Assembly: GCA_004794655.1 (NCBI GenBank) | Contig: SMMW01000627.1 | Location: 1,921,501-1,985,500 of the forward strand | DNA: 64,000 nt | Source of the DNA: Marisa cornuarietis | Taxonomy: Eukaryota > Mollusca > Gastropoda > Architaenioglossa > Ampullariidae | Reading direction: 5' to 3' | Translations under genes and position numbers: made by a program | Shown here: positions 46,461-58,157 of the stretch, in pieces | How positions within the stretch are numbered: position 1 is the first letter of the stretch | How the letters are laid out: each line of letters opens with the position of its first letter | The notes under the pieces: model-generated | What the model was told of the DNA's origin: nothing | Databases searched by the model: none | Seen by the model: only the letters and a program-made list of their open reading frames with translations

Positions 46461-48999
46461 TGTGGTGATAAGGTGTTTATTTGTTGGAGGTAAGAGATTT
46501 GTTCCATTGTGTGTATTTGTTGTATTTTACATGTGTGTAGTTGTAGTAGTTTTGTGCGTTGTTTAAGTTTTGTACAGCATGTGTCAGATTTTTTCGTTTT
46601 AAACAATGTTAGTTGTTGTCTTAATTTTAAACATTTGTTAGTTGTTGTGTTCGTATATGTAATTGCTGTAACAGATTTATGCAGTGTGTAGTCTCCTGTG
46701 TACAGTGAAATACATTTTAAAGGACATGTGATTACATCTAACAGTTGTTTCATTTAAGAGTAGAAAGCCCCAGACACCTAAGCCTTAATTCTTTGGACGA
46801 GGAAATTTCACTACATTTACCACTTTTTAGTTCAAAAATAGATTTCTCACTCAATCCTATCTCTTATTTGTCTGACATGTCGGGCTGTCCCTGGTGGTCT
46901 CATGATTCTATTGTTGTGGATCATCTTTCTTGGCATGAATGCTGTATTGTCATTTTTTCTGAGCCAGGTGATATAAGCTACATATCACTACACTGCATGA
47001 GAGAGAGAGAGGGAGGGGTCGTGATGTGGTCCCGAGGACATGTTTGACTGGTCCAACAGGACGGTTATGGGGAAGGCGTGAGGTTAAGGTGGAACTGCTC
47101 TGTCTGTGCACCTCGTATCCTTGTCTTCTCTTAGATTGCTATGGGATGAGGTAAGGATGTCAGTCAGGCCTGTACCGGAAGACGTTTGCTGATCTTGTTT
47201 CAAATTGTTGCATGGTGACGTCAGTCATGCATGAGTAAACCTCTCCCTCCAAGAACGTGCACACTGCAAACGTCCCGAGGATATCTTGAGATCTTCCAGC
47301 GGGTCGAGCTCTCGTTTGTCGAGGTGGCTAAGGCGACGATTCCAAGGAACACGCAGCTTTTTCGCTTCCAGTCTTTATCCCACCCCCACAGCCACCCCCT
47401 TCCACGTTTCCCCCCCTCATTCTCAGTATGCACCGAAGCAGTCGGCTACAGTTGATCCCCGTTTCTGTGCCGAACCAAAATTGCTGAGGCTGCCATCATG
47501 CAGGCAATGAGTCATAGAGGCTTATCGCGTTCTTCCGTGAGTAGCTTCAGGGACACGTCGACAAAACCTGTCATCTGTTTCTTGATGTTACTGTTTGTCT
47601 TTCCGGACACGTACCATTTGAGGACAGAGGCTGTTTAGGGGAAAGAGGCTGTTTGGAGAGAAAGCGAGAGAGAGAGACTGTTTGGTTATGATAAGACATA
47701 ATCTCCCGCTGGGCTTTTAGTTGACGGGGGATGGGAAAGGGTGCGAGTGAGAATGGGGGAGGGTCGTGGTTATACTTACATGTGTATTTGTTCGTCTGCT
47801 TTGCTGTTCTGAGCTCTGTGGGTGACCTGCGCGACTTTCCGAGTCTGAAAGAATTTTCTGGTCTCTTTCACTCCAGTGTTTTGATTTCTCTGAGATGTCT
47901 CTGCCAGAAAGTCTCTTTTTCAATCAATCGATCGATCAATCAATCTTCACCGCGAATCTTCAAGGATCTATTTTCATCCTATTTTTTATTATCTTATATT
48001 ATTGTGTAACGAAAATTGTCAATCATTTTGAAGTGTTGTATGGCGGCCAGTTAAAGTTCAGACATCCTTTGCTCTTTTTCGCTTCAGTGGCGTGAGTCAT
48101 CTGATTGGAAAGAAAAGTAAGGCGGAAAGAAAATCATTAGTTTCGCTGGAATGTAAGAACAACAAAACAAAGGATTATAATCCCAAATGTCACAAGTGTT
48201 GTCCGAAATCACAGACTTGAAAGGGCTAGGATTGATTGTGAGTGTGATGTATGGTGCACTATAACAAAAGACTGTTGGGAAAATAGATTGCCGTTTGCAT
48301 GCACTGACTTCGCTGTGTAGGGGCTGCTGCACCAAATAAAATATATTCTGTTTTTATAGAGAAACCACGAACTGCTTGCAGACGATTTTTTCAGTTAAGT
48401 TATAGAATGAGGCTGATGCAGACAAAGCTTCCGGTTTAGTCACATTTCAGTTTCACTACTAGAACGAGGCTTTTTTAATTCGCATTCATTGTTAAGGCTC
48501 GCCGAGACTAACAGCGGAGAACTTCCCAAGAGGCTCAACGTTGGTCTCGGCAGACAGACAGCAGTCCACCTATACACGTCTGTGGTGAAATTAGATATAG
48601 TGAGACTATTTACTGTTTACTTAATAGACTATATAAGTTCTTCGCACCAGCTTTTTGGTTGTTGCTTGTTTGAGAGAGAGAGAGGAGACAAAAGTTACAC
48701 GGAAGAATTGCAGGATAGAAAACAAACGAAAGAAAGAACGAAAAGAGAAAGAATAAATATCAGAATGAACGAAAGAAAAAAAAATAGAACACAAAAAAAG
48801 AGGAATGAAGCAAGAAAGAAAAAAGGAATGAACCCACAATTAAGCGACAAAAAGAACGAACGAAATCAGAAAGAATGAACTAAAAGATATGAAGTCAGAA
48901 AAAAACTTCAAGCACAAACAAAAATAAAGAACAAAAGAAAAAAGAAGTTAGCATAATGTCAATTAAATGAAAGATGTAAGAAAGACTTGTAAAGTTGCT
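46461..48999. other. Non-coding sequence
   Basis: No supported gene. An A-rich, AAAGAAC-like low-complexity stretch runs from about 48715 to 48950; frames across it are artefacts. Confidence 0.4.
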
Positions 49000-49001
49000 T
49001 T

Positions 49002-49147
49002 CAGTGGCGTAGGAACCAGGGGGGCAAGGGGGGGGGCAGCCGCCCCCTCCAATAAAGATGGTGGGAAGGCAAGAATGTGAACGTTATTCATTGTCAGCAT
49101 GGAGTTTGCCCCCCCCCCCCAAAGCTGAGCATTTTCCTACGCCACTG
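49002..49147. mobile_element. MITE copy 2, 5-bp target duplication GCTTT
   Basis: A 146-bp element with ends CAGTGGCGTAGGAA and TTCCTACGCCACTG, perfect inverted repeats of 14 bp, flanked by GCTTT at 48997-49001 and 49148-49152. The interior is G- and C-run rich and shares GGCAAGAATGTGAACG and TTGTCAGCATGGAG with the inverted copy at 8791-8915. CAGTGGCG ends recall hAT-type elements, of which a 5-bp-duplication subgroup is known. Confidence 0.85.
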
Positions 49148-49152
49148 GCTTT

Positions 49153-51583
49153 TACTTCATCACACCGAGCAGAGAGATTTTTTTGTGTTTTTTTTTGTTA
49201 CAGTCAGCAGCAGCAAGAGAATGTAACTGGGTTTAAAGCTCGCAGTCCGTCGCATGTCGAGCTTCTAGTTCAGTCAGACAGGAAGACAGGAAGACATCTT
49301 AGACATGTCCCGCACACCTTCTGCCTCCCTCACAGGACCGCAACTGTTTCAGAATCAAACAAGTGAGAACGAACGACTCTGGAAATCCTTCCCAGGCGCG
49401 GGCTCGGAGGGTGTCGGTTCCATAAATCACGGTGTGGGGGAGGGTACGGCCAGTGTCGGGTACTTGCGAGAGGAGGCGGGAGGAAGGGTCTTGAGTGGGG
49501 GGTGGGGGGGGGGCACGGAGCAGGCGTTCCAGCGAGGAGAGGTCATAGGCGCAGCAGCTAAATCATGCTTATTAAAGCCTAAACGGTTTGGGTCTAAGCA
49601 TACGATTTAAGAAAAGATAAATTTCGTCAGGCAGGTGCAGGTGCAAGACAGCTTCGCCAGAAAGAATAACGCAAGGCCGTCACCTGCAGGTGAAAGGTCA
49701 AGGTTCATAGTAATCTAACCCGGCACAAAAAACGAGCAAGATCCGTCACCCGTATATTTAGAGATATTTAGAAATATTTTGTACTTCATTGTTATCCTAC
49801 TTGAACAAAATTTGTGTTCTACTGTTCTTAGGTAGATTCACTGTCAGGTTCTAAGATTCTCTCCATTTGTGTCTTGTTCAAGGCGTCACGCTCTGTGCAT
49901 GGCTGTCGATTAATGAAATCATCATATAAAACACATTTCTTTTTGTGTCCCAAAGTTTGAAACCGTCGTGACATGTCGGTAGTCTCGACCTCCACGATGA
50001 GCATGTTGATGACATGTTGATGGCATGCTGATGAGCATATTTATGAGCATGTTAATGAGCATATTGATGGAGTGTCTTTACGGTTGTTGTAAAGGTGTAG
50101 ATCCAGTCCCTCCTGTTATTCGACATCAAGGGCTCGCAACAGGTCGGGGAATTCATCACACAATCGTTAGCTTCTCAACTCGATGTCAGCTATCAACAAG
50201 CTGTCTCGGCTGTAGCATAATCCTTCATCTCAGGAATCAAACACCACACGGACCACTCTATAGGCCATAGGGTCATTTCCAACCCTGAGATAAAAAGTCG
50301 GCACACTGAAGCCCTCTTGCTTAGAAGCAAACAGGTGCTGGTGTTTCGATTATACAACACTCCAGTGTAACCTGTGTGGGTGTGTGGGTGGGTCACTTTG
50401 TTATGCACGCACGCACGCACGCACGCATACAAACACAAGCACAACAGCTTGACAGCACACACCTGCGTTGTCAAGATTGAGTTTAAAACAGTTGCCGTCA
50501 TCTGCATACCTGTCGCTGTGACTCAGTCAGGTATTTTAGTCGGGCTCTCGACAAAGTCATAAAAAATCCATCACGGCTTCTAGTCTTGTGGACCGAGTCA
50601 AAGACCGGTGTCTTTTCAGATCACTTTTCAAAGTTACACCTCGAGGCAGACAGAATTGCGAGAGGGTTAGTCACCTGCAACTTGCCCGTGCACCAGCTCC
50701 CTCACCCACAATCCCCGCCATTCTCCCCCCCCCCCGCACACCTCTAAACTTCCTCTACTTCCCCCCCACCCCCCAACGCACTCATCCGCCGCCTTCTCAC
50801 CCCTTTCTTCGCTCATCGGTCTTCAAAGGCACTCGTGTTTCTCTGTCGTCTGCTGTCGTCTGCACAAGCATGCATTGTAGCCAACAGGGAAGTGACGAAA
50901 GTGGAGATAAGTCCTGCATGAGCAACTGTCGCCAAGCCTCGTCCACTTCCAAAATAAAGGAGGTCGACAGAGAATAGCTTTCTATGACATCAGCGTTTTG
51001 TTTGGGTATTCGCCATCTCGACCGTTCGTAAGAGGATGGTATTAAGGGGACTTTTTTCAATCATATGTTTTTCATTTTAAATCGTTTCGTAAATTCTCGC
51101 TGTCACATTTATTGCAGGAACTCGAATTTGTGCTTTATCGCACGCTAAAAGAAAGTCTGACTTTAGAACTTTTTTTTATGTGGGGGGGGGGAAGCTAACA
51201 GGAGAGCTCGATGAGTGTTTTACACGCGACCTGTGGCCCCGTTCTTTAAAGGCACTTACAGCACAATGTCTCGATCTCTACTATAGGCTACTACAGGTGC
51301 AGTGCTTGCTGCTGAAGCCCGGCACTGATTACAGGCTGATTGTGGACAAAACATCGTGTTCTGCAGGAAGTGACCCAGTGATAGGGCTGATGTAACAGGG
51401 AGGACACTGGCGATGATCCCACCAGATCCGATTCGAGAAAATCCGGGGCCGAACGGTGTAGAGAGAAGGAGCTTAGAAACCTCCGGCAAACGATAATTAA
51501 TCGAAGGATGTGATAGAGCCGCTGTCCATTCAACCATATCAAACTGATCTTGGAACGGATTGGCGGATACAAGAACACATGAC

Positions 51584-51643
<60 letters not shown>

Positions 51644-53190
51644 GGCGCGGGTTTGAACGGACAGACATACAGAAAGCTGTCTCCAGAAGAATTAACTTGC
51701 ATGAGACGGTGGCGCCATGAGCAAAGAAAGCGACTTCAATAACAATATTCTTAGCAAAAAAAAAAAAAAAAAAAGCGACTTAAATAATAATGTTTTGAGC
51801 AAACAATCTATTCATGTTTTTAAAGTAGTTCTTACGCATTTTGTTCCTTTTGCAACTAAGTGTTTGTCCAGACTGAGCTGTAAACGTATGCAGATCCAGT
51901 TAATACACGCATATAAACCTACCAAACTCTCTCTCTCTCACATCTCTTTCTCCTTCTCTCACTCTCTCACACACACGTACAAGCGCACATATATAAATAT
52001 CAAGCAATTATCAAACAACCACAGAATGTGATATCGACTTAAAAAAAATTAATAGTTTAAAAATTTTTTCTTTGGATTCAGTTTCTTCCTCCTTTTCTCA
52101 CCCATCCGCTCCTCCTGAGTCTTAAATTATTCTGCAGCATCACAGGCAGGAAAACACTCCATCTGATAGCTCAAAGAATCTACACCACCACCGCCACCAC
52201 GGCAGCACCACCCATTATTAGGCAGTCGATATACAGGTGCACAGCAACTTCATACATGATTCTTTCTCGTCCAGCCTCACACATCTTTGTGGTGTGATGA
52301 ATGGTGACAATAACTAACTCGGGGTCTAAAAGATGCGATTTGCTCACCAGTGTGTGTGTGTGTGTGAGTGAGAGAGAGAGAGAGAGAATGTGCACGTGTG
52401 AGTGTGCGTGGAGCGTGCACGAGAGAGAGAGAGAGAACCAGAGCTGAGTAGAGATGGGAGGAATCGAGAAAGGGTCTCCGTAGTGGCTGATGTAGAATTT
52501 TTCTCCAGACTTGATGTGCTTGCTGCGATGCCGTGTATCTGCAGAGCAAACAAACACATTCAAATTACTTTTACTATCTGTCAGCAGATTCCGCAATACA
52601 TCAGATAAACGCAGACAGGGGAGGCGTGCACGAGAAGACTGTAAATTAACATAAAGTTGATATCCTTACACACAGTATAAACAAACGCAATATTAGCATA
52701 GTAGTGATAGTACACACTTTTTTAATGTCATCAGGGCGAACGTTGGCCTGGTCACGTGATAAAATAGGGCTGGTTATCTCTCTTTCTCTCTCCTTCTCTG
52801 TTCTGCCCTGCCTTTTTCTCTCTCTATCCTCTTTCACTTTCTTTTTCTCTCCATTCTTTTTCACTCTAGTCTGTTCTGTCTTTCATCTCTCCGTTCCCCT
52901 CTCCACCCCGGCCGATCCATCTCTGATATCGCGGATTTTCCAAAGAAAGCAAGTTTTCTTTTTTCTCCTGAGTCGCACCCAGGCTGCCAAACAGGGTTGG
53001 TATCAGCCATCTGGTTTGTGTTATAGCAGTATTTATGTTCACCTGTTTTTATTCTGTTTTTTTATGAGTCCACTTCATCACTAACTTTCAACCAACGACA
53101 AGAGGCATGACACGGTGGCACCGACTGTTCTTAGCAGAAGATCCACTAATGAGTACGCAAAATCATGTTGTGAGACCAAGGGACAATTTA
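49153..53190. other. Non-coding sequence with microsatellites
   Basis: Contains a short GATGAGCATGTT-like repeat (49996-50069), a GACA run (51584-51643), GA/GT runs near 52350-52435 and CT-rich sequence at 52775-52865. No supported gene. Confidence 0.4.
51584..51643. repeat. (GACA)n microsatellite
   Basis: About fifteen uninterrupted CAGA units. Long frames crossing it are artefacts. Confidence 0.95.
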
Positions 53191-53285
53191 GGGTAACGCA
53201 GGGTCGACAATACAGGGTAATACAGGGTCGACAATACAGGGTAATACAGAGTCGACAATACAGGGTAATACAGGGTCGACAATAT
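53191..53285. repeat. 24-bp tandem repeat
   Basis: Four units built from CAGGGTAATACAGGGTCGAC plus AATA. Confidence 0.85.
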
Positions 53286-53417
53286 TTGCAGTGGATTCAA
53301 TGTGGACACATTTTGCTGTAGATACCGTGTGAATATTATTCGTTATATTGATTCAGTGCCAGCACTGTTACATACATATTCTATGTCAACACTGTTAGCT
53401 TTAGATTCAGTTTCGAC

Positions 53418-53965
53418 ACAGCACTAGATACCATGACATCACACTATATTCCAGGTCGACACAGCACTAGATATCATGTCGACATCACACTAAAAACCAT
53501 GTCGACATAGCACTAGACATCACGACACAGCACTAGATACATTTCGACATAGCACTAGATATCATGACACAGCACTAGATACATGTCGACATAGCACTAG
53601 ATATCACGACACAGCACTAGATACATTTTGACATAGCACTAGATATCATGACACAGCACTAGATACATGTCGACATAGCACTAGATATCATGACACAGCA
53701 CTAGATACATGTCGACATAGCACTAGATATCATGGCACAGCACTAGATACATGTCGACATAGCACTAGATATCACGACACAGCACTAGATACATTTTGAC
53801 ATAGCACTAGATATCATGACACAGCACTAGATACATGTCGACATAGCACTAGATATCATGACACAGCACTAGATACATGTCGACATAGCACTAGATATCA
53901 TGGCACAGCACTAGATACATGTCGACATAGCACTAGATATCATGACACAGCACTAGATACCATGT
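53418..53965. repeat. 42-bp minisatellite
   Basis: About twelve units pairing GACACAGCACTAGATACATG with TCGACATAGCACTAGATATCAT. Each 42-bp unit is an older tandem of two 21-bp halves (GACAxAGCACTAGATA). The junction often forms the palindrome ATGTCGACAT. Confidence 0.9.
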
Positions 53966-56900
53966 CTACACTGCGATACAGTGATTCATTGTTAGCTGTA
54001 CATTCAGTGTCGACATTGTTAGCTGTTGTGATCTACTGTCAACACCGTTTCTTTGCATCTTATGTCGACCATCGATGCATGTCACATGTCACATGTCACA
54101 TGTCACATGAATGGCATTCTGCGTGACGCTGTGACTCTCAAAAACTTGAAACCAAACGGAGCTTTAAGAGACCACAATCAATGACTGGCTTCAGTCCTTG
54201 CGGCCAAGAAGAAGGGTTGGACCAAAGCATGCTGGACTCTTATTCAGCAAAATTTCTGATAATTAATCCCATCGTCTAATCATGGAACTGGCCACCGCTT
54301 TACTTCCAGCAAATGTGTGTTGGTGAGCCAGTCAGTCACATTCTTTCAAGTTGGTGTCAACTGCTATTGAACTATATACTAAGATGGAATATTAAGCACT
54401 GAAATATTTAAGTGACTTAAAAAATCTCTGGTTCTTTTATTTTTGTAATATATGTTTATTTACTATTTTAGCAAGGTGCAATGCTTTCAATGATCGAAAG
54501 AAAGGAGTTATAGATAGACATACATGTTTGTATCCTGAGAACCTCGTGAAATAATGTGATTCACTGGGGTCATTGATTGTTCGAATCCCATAATCTACCT
54601 CAGAGAAATCAGCTCTCAGTTGGCCAGTACTACTAGCCCCACTTCCGATGGGTTTTGCCGGTTGCACTTTTGCGAAAGTGTTATCAACGAAAGTTTCCTC
54701 AGCCTTACTGCGATTTTTTGGGAATCGGATGAAGGGTGAAGGGACGCGTGGGATACTGGATTGTCATGGCGCAATGTGTGGGTGGAAAGATACCCGAATC
54801 TATACGGGATGTGTAACGGGATGCTAGCAATGGTTATGCATCTCCTCCATTTTGTTGTGAATGAAACCTTGACAACCACAGTCAATGTTTTGCAAAATGT
54901 TTGTATATCTTCCATGACTATTGTGTCACTACTGTCACAGAAGCACCAAAGAAGAAAACGAAGAACAACAACAGCATCAACAACAGTCACAATAACAGCG
55001 ACAACCGCACCAGTAGCAACAACAATGAGAGCAATAAGAAACAGACGTAAGAACAACCATGACACCAACTGAAACAGTAGCAAAAGAAATAACAGCAGCT
55101 GTCACAACATTAGCAAAAAAAAATCACAGCCAGAAATTATTTCAGAACGTGAGAAAAAGAAACACCACCACAACCAAACGAAAACCGTAGTCCCGAAAGA
55201 TATCGCCACAAGAGAGATATCACAAGAAAAGCAAAAGTCAAGAATCCGAAGGAAACTAAATTCCAGTCCAACGATGTGAGAAAAGGGACCCCAACTCCAC
55301 GGAGAATGTTGGCCTCATTCGAGTGTGATTTCTGGATAATGTCTGGTGAATTATCACTGTCCATCACCCCCCTCATTCTCCTCCTCCTCCACCCCACCAC
55401 CCGACAGGCGAGGGTGTCAGGGAGCGAGGTGTGTCTTTCACTTGCCGCTGGCGTATCTGCTATCGCCCTGTGTCAGGCCACGTGGGCCTTGATCTTGCAA
55501 TTTGTTTTCCACTTAACATCAACACGACGAAGGTCCCGATAAGACAGGTGCTAGGCATTCGCTGCCCTACACCTGTTCGGGGATTGGGGGGCGGGGGCGT
55601 CGGAGTCGAGCCGGCTTCCCAGTAAAGCGAAATATGTTAAAGACCTACTTAAGTTCGAAGTATTTTATATTCAAATATCTGGAGCTTATTTCATGATGCC
55701 AGTTTGCAAAACCTGAGCCAAAGAACCGCTCTTGACATGGTTCTGGACTTTGTTTTTGGTGGATCCTCTGTTTAAGATACAATCACCTCTTTCTAAGCAA
55801 TGGTGGGTACGTCGATGTCCATTGTGAACAGAAGTAGGAAAGTTTTGGATATCAGTGTGGAAATTCATTATTTGGAATGAATCAGCTAGTCACATGGAAA
55901 AATGCACTATCATTGGCCTTTAAGAACCTGCCATCCAGGACTCTTTCCCTCCTCCACACACTGGCTTTCTTGTTCTGTAGGGATCGCGGGGAGGGACAGA
56001 TCGTGCTCCAGAAAATGCATTTTTGGGATGGTGGGTGAGAGGAGGCAGACTAAAAGATTTTAAAGAGCGTGCGATTATGTGACGTGCATGTAAAAAGTTG
56101 CTCTTCCATCAGTTCCACGTAGTTCTTCTTAAGAGTTCGTCCTAATGTTCTAATTCTTTATTTTAATGCTACAACCATTCTAACCTGACGTTGACACTAA
56201 AGCTGTAATCATTCTGAGATCATGTTGATCTCAGTGCACTAATTGGTCTCTATGTATTCTAATTCAGGGATACTAGTCAGAAAAAGCCGTTTCGAGAGCG
56301 TAATGAGATCAGTGGGTCAAGGTGTCCGTGTTGAGGATAGGTGACAGGTTGACTGGCACCCGGATGCACGAGACTTGCAGTCCACCCCACCCGATCTCCA
56401 CCCGAAACCCTCACGCAGCGCCGTTTTCGATACTTAAAACATTGGTGGGTTACATCTGGCAATGTCATAGCACCCACCACCACCACCACCATAGCCGTGC
56501 ATATTAATGAACTTCACGACTGCTACTTTATTACTGTCCCTTAACTGTCGATGCACAGTCAGCACTCTAGTGCCCAATCATGCCACAGGCAGGGTTTTCT
56601 CCTCTTCAGGTTGGTCTTAAATAGAGTATGCATGCACAACCACAACCACAACCACAAACACACACACGCACACAATCATGGTGGCAGAGGTGCGTCACTC
56701 TCTCTCTCTCTCTGTGAGACCGTATAAACATTTATAGCTGCACAGGAGGACTTGTCTAACAAAACTGAAAGAGTTAACTAATATTTGCCACTAAAACGAA
56801 GGAACGGCTCGTTGTGTGGGAGTGTCTTCAAGGCAGCCAAACCGGAGCCCTCCACATCTCTAAAAATAGAGATTACGTCAACGTGCTCCTCAGATAACAT

Positions 56901-57565
56901 AGTTCCGTACACAGGCTCATTAGTTCGTGATTCCCTACTCCCCCAATCCCCTTGACGGCTTCGCCAGGATTTTTTTTTTTTTTTTTTGTAAATGAACCAT
57001 CGATCGAACCATGAATCTCAGAAACGGAATGGGTAGGGATATTCACCCAGCTTGGAGGAGACAGTATGTTGAGCTGAGGTTTAATAGTCATTAGAAAATA
57101 AATGACCCCATTAGTCCTTTAAACTTGCATGGCGTGATCCAGCTTTACATGGGCTTCCGTGATTTTTTGTTGTTGCTAGTTGTTTGTCTGCTATGACTAA
57201 TGGTCACGTTGTGTCTCAACATACAGGAAGCCTCCGTTATATCAAAGGGTGAGCAGGAACTGGCTAGCGATTTCTAGTAAGGACGTGACAGTGTGGCCGT
57301 TCATTCTTTGCAATTTTGCCACGAAACGCGGACCTAGATTACTATTGCCACTACTTGACCTGACTACAGCCTGTATGGGGAAATACGTAGAAGGTCAAAG
57401 GAGTGGGAAATCGAAGGGAAATGATTGGTACATTTGTGAATTCCCCTGATTTTCAGACAAGAATTCTTGATCACTATTCGTGTTGTACACATTGGTCAGT
57501 CTTCAAGGAAACTCTAACTGTTGTGAGTCTGTGGGACGGTGTATTTACACACACTCCCTCTCACA
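53966..57565. other. Non-coding sequence
   Basis: A short (CATGTCA)n run lies at about 54075-54105. No gene recognised. A minus-strand frame at 54616-55083 is low-complexity-driven. Confidence 0.4.
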
Positions 57566-57569
57566 CCCA

Positions 57570-57618
<49 letters not shown>
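57566..57618. repeat. (CT)n(CA)n microsatellite
   Basis: CT run passing into CA run. Confidence 0.9.
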
Positions 57619-57621
<3 letters not shown>

Positions 57622-58092
57622 GCCTTTGCAAATAGAGGTGAGTAGTGACACATTTTGCCTTCTAGCCACAGACCTAACGTCCCAGTGACACATTATATCT
57701 TCTGCCTACACCCACAAGGACAGAGTGACATATTGCCTTCTAGTAACAAGGGTGAGGTCGGAATGACACCTCTTGTAGCCACAAGTGTGACTTCCCAGCC
57801 TCCCATCTGACTCCACATGTGGGGTTAAAAAGGTGCACAGGCTGTGTTCTGGGCTCAGAGGTTTTGCCATTCTTTGCTCCTTCTTTGTTCCTCAGTGTTT
57901 CTGCTCCATTGCTGCCGCCTGGAAGCGCTGTAAACGAAGCCGTGGAAAAGGTTTGTGGGAGGTTTTGCGGAGGGAAGAGAGGGAAATGTTTCTCACGGAA
58001 AGCGGGAAATACCCAGCGTGTACTTTTGACAGCGACGGCGGTGGTGAAATCGATGGAGGCACCCTTAGCGAGGGACGTCTTGCTGTCGATGC

Positions 58093-58093
58093 A

Positions 58094-58156
<63 letters not shown>
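58093..58156. repeat. (CAT)n trinucleotide repeat
   Basis: About twenty CAT units. They read as poly-His or poly-Ile (plus) or poly-Met (minus) in the overlapping frames, none of which looks like a real gene. Confidence 0.95.

Positions 58157-58157
<1 letters not shown>

Noticed and set aside
53199..53270. ACAGGGTAAT resembling half of the I-SceI homing endonuclease site
   Set aside because: Only 10 of 18 positions match and it recurs as part of a simple 24-bp tandem repeat; coincidence.
54616..55083. 155-codon minus-strand frame with hydrophobic N-terminus
   Set aside because: The apparent membrane segment comes from AAC/CAA-type low-complexity DNA.
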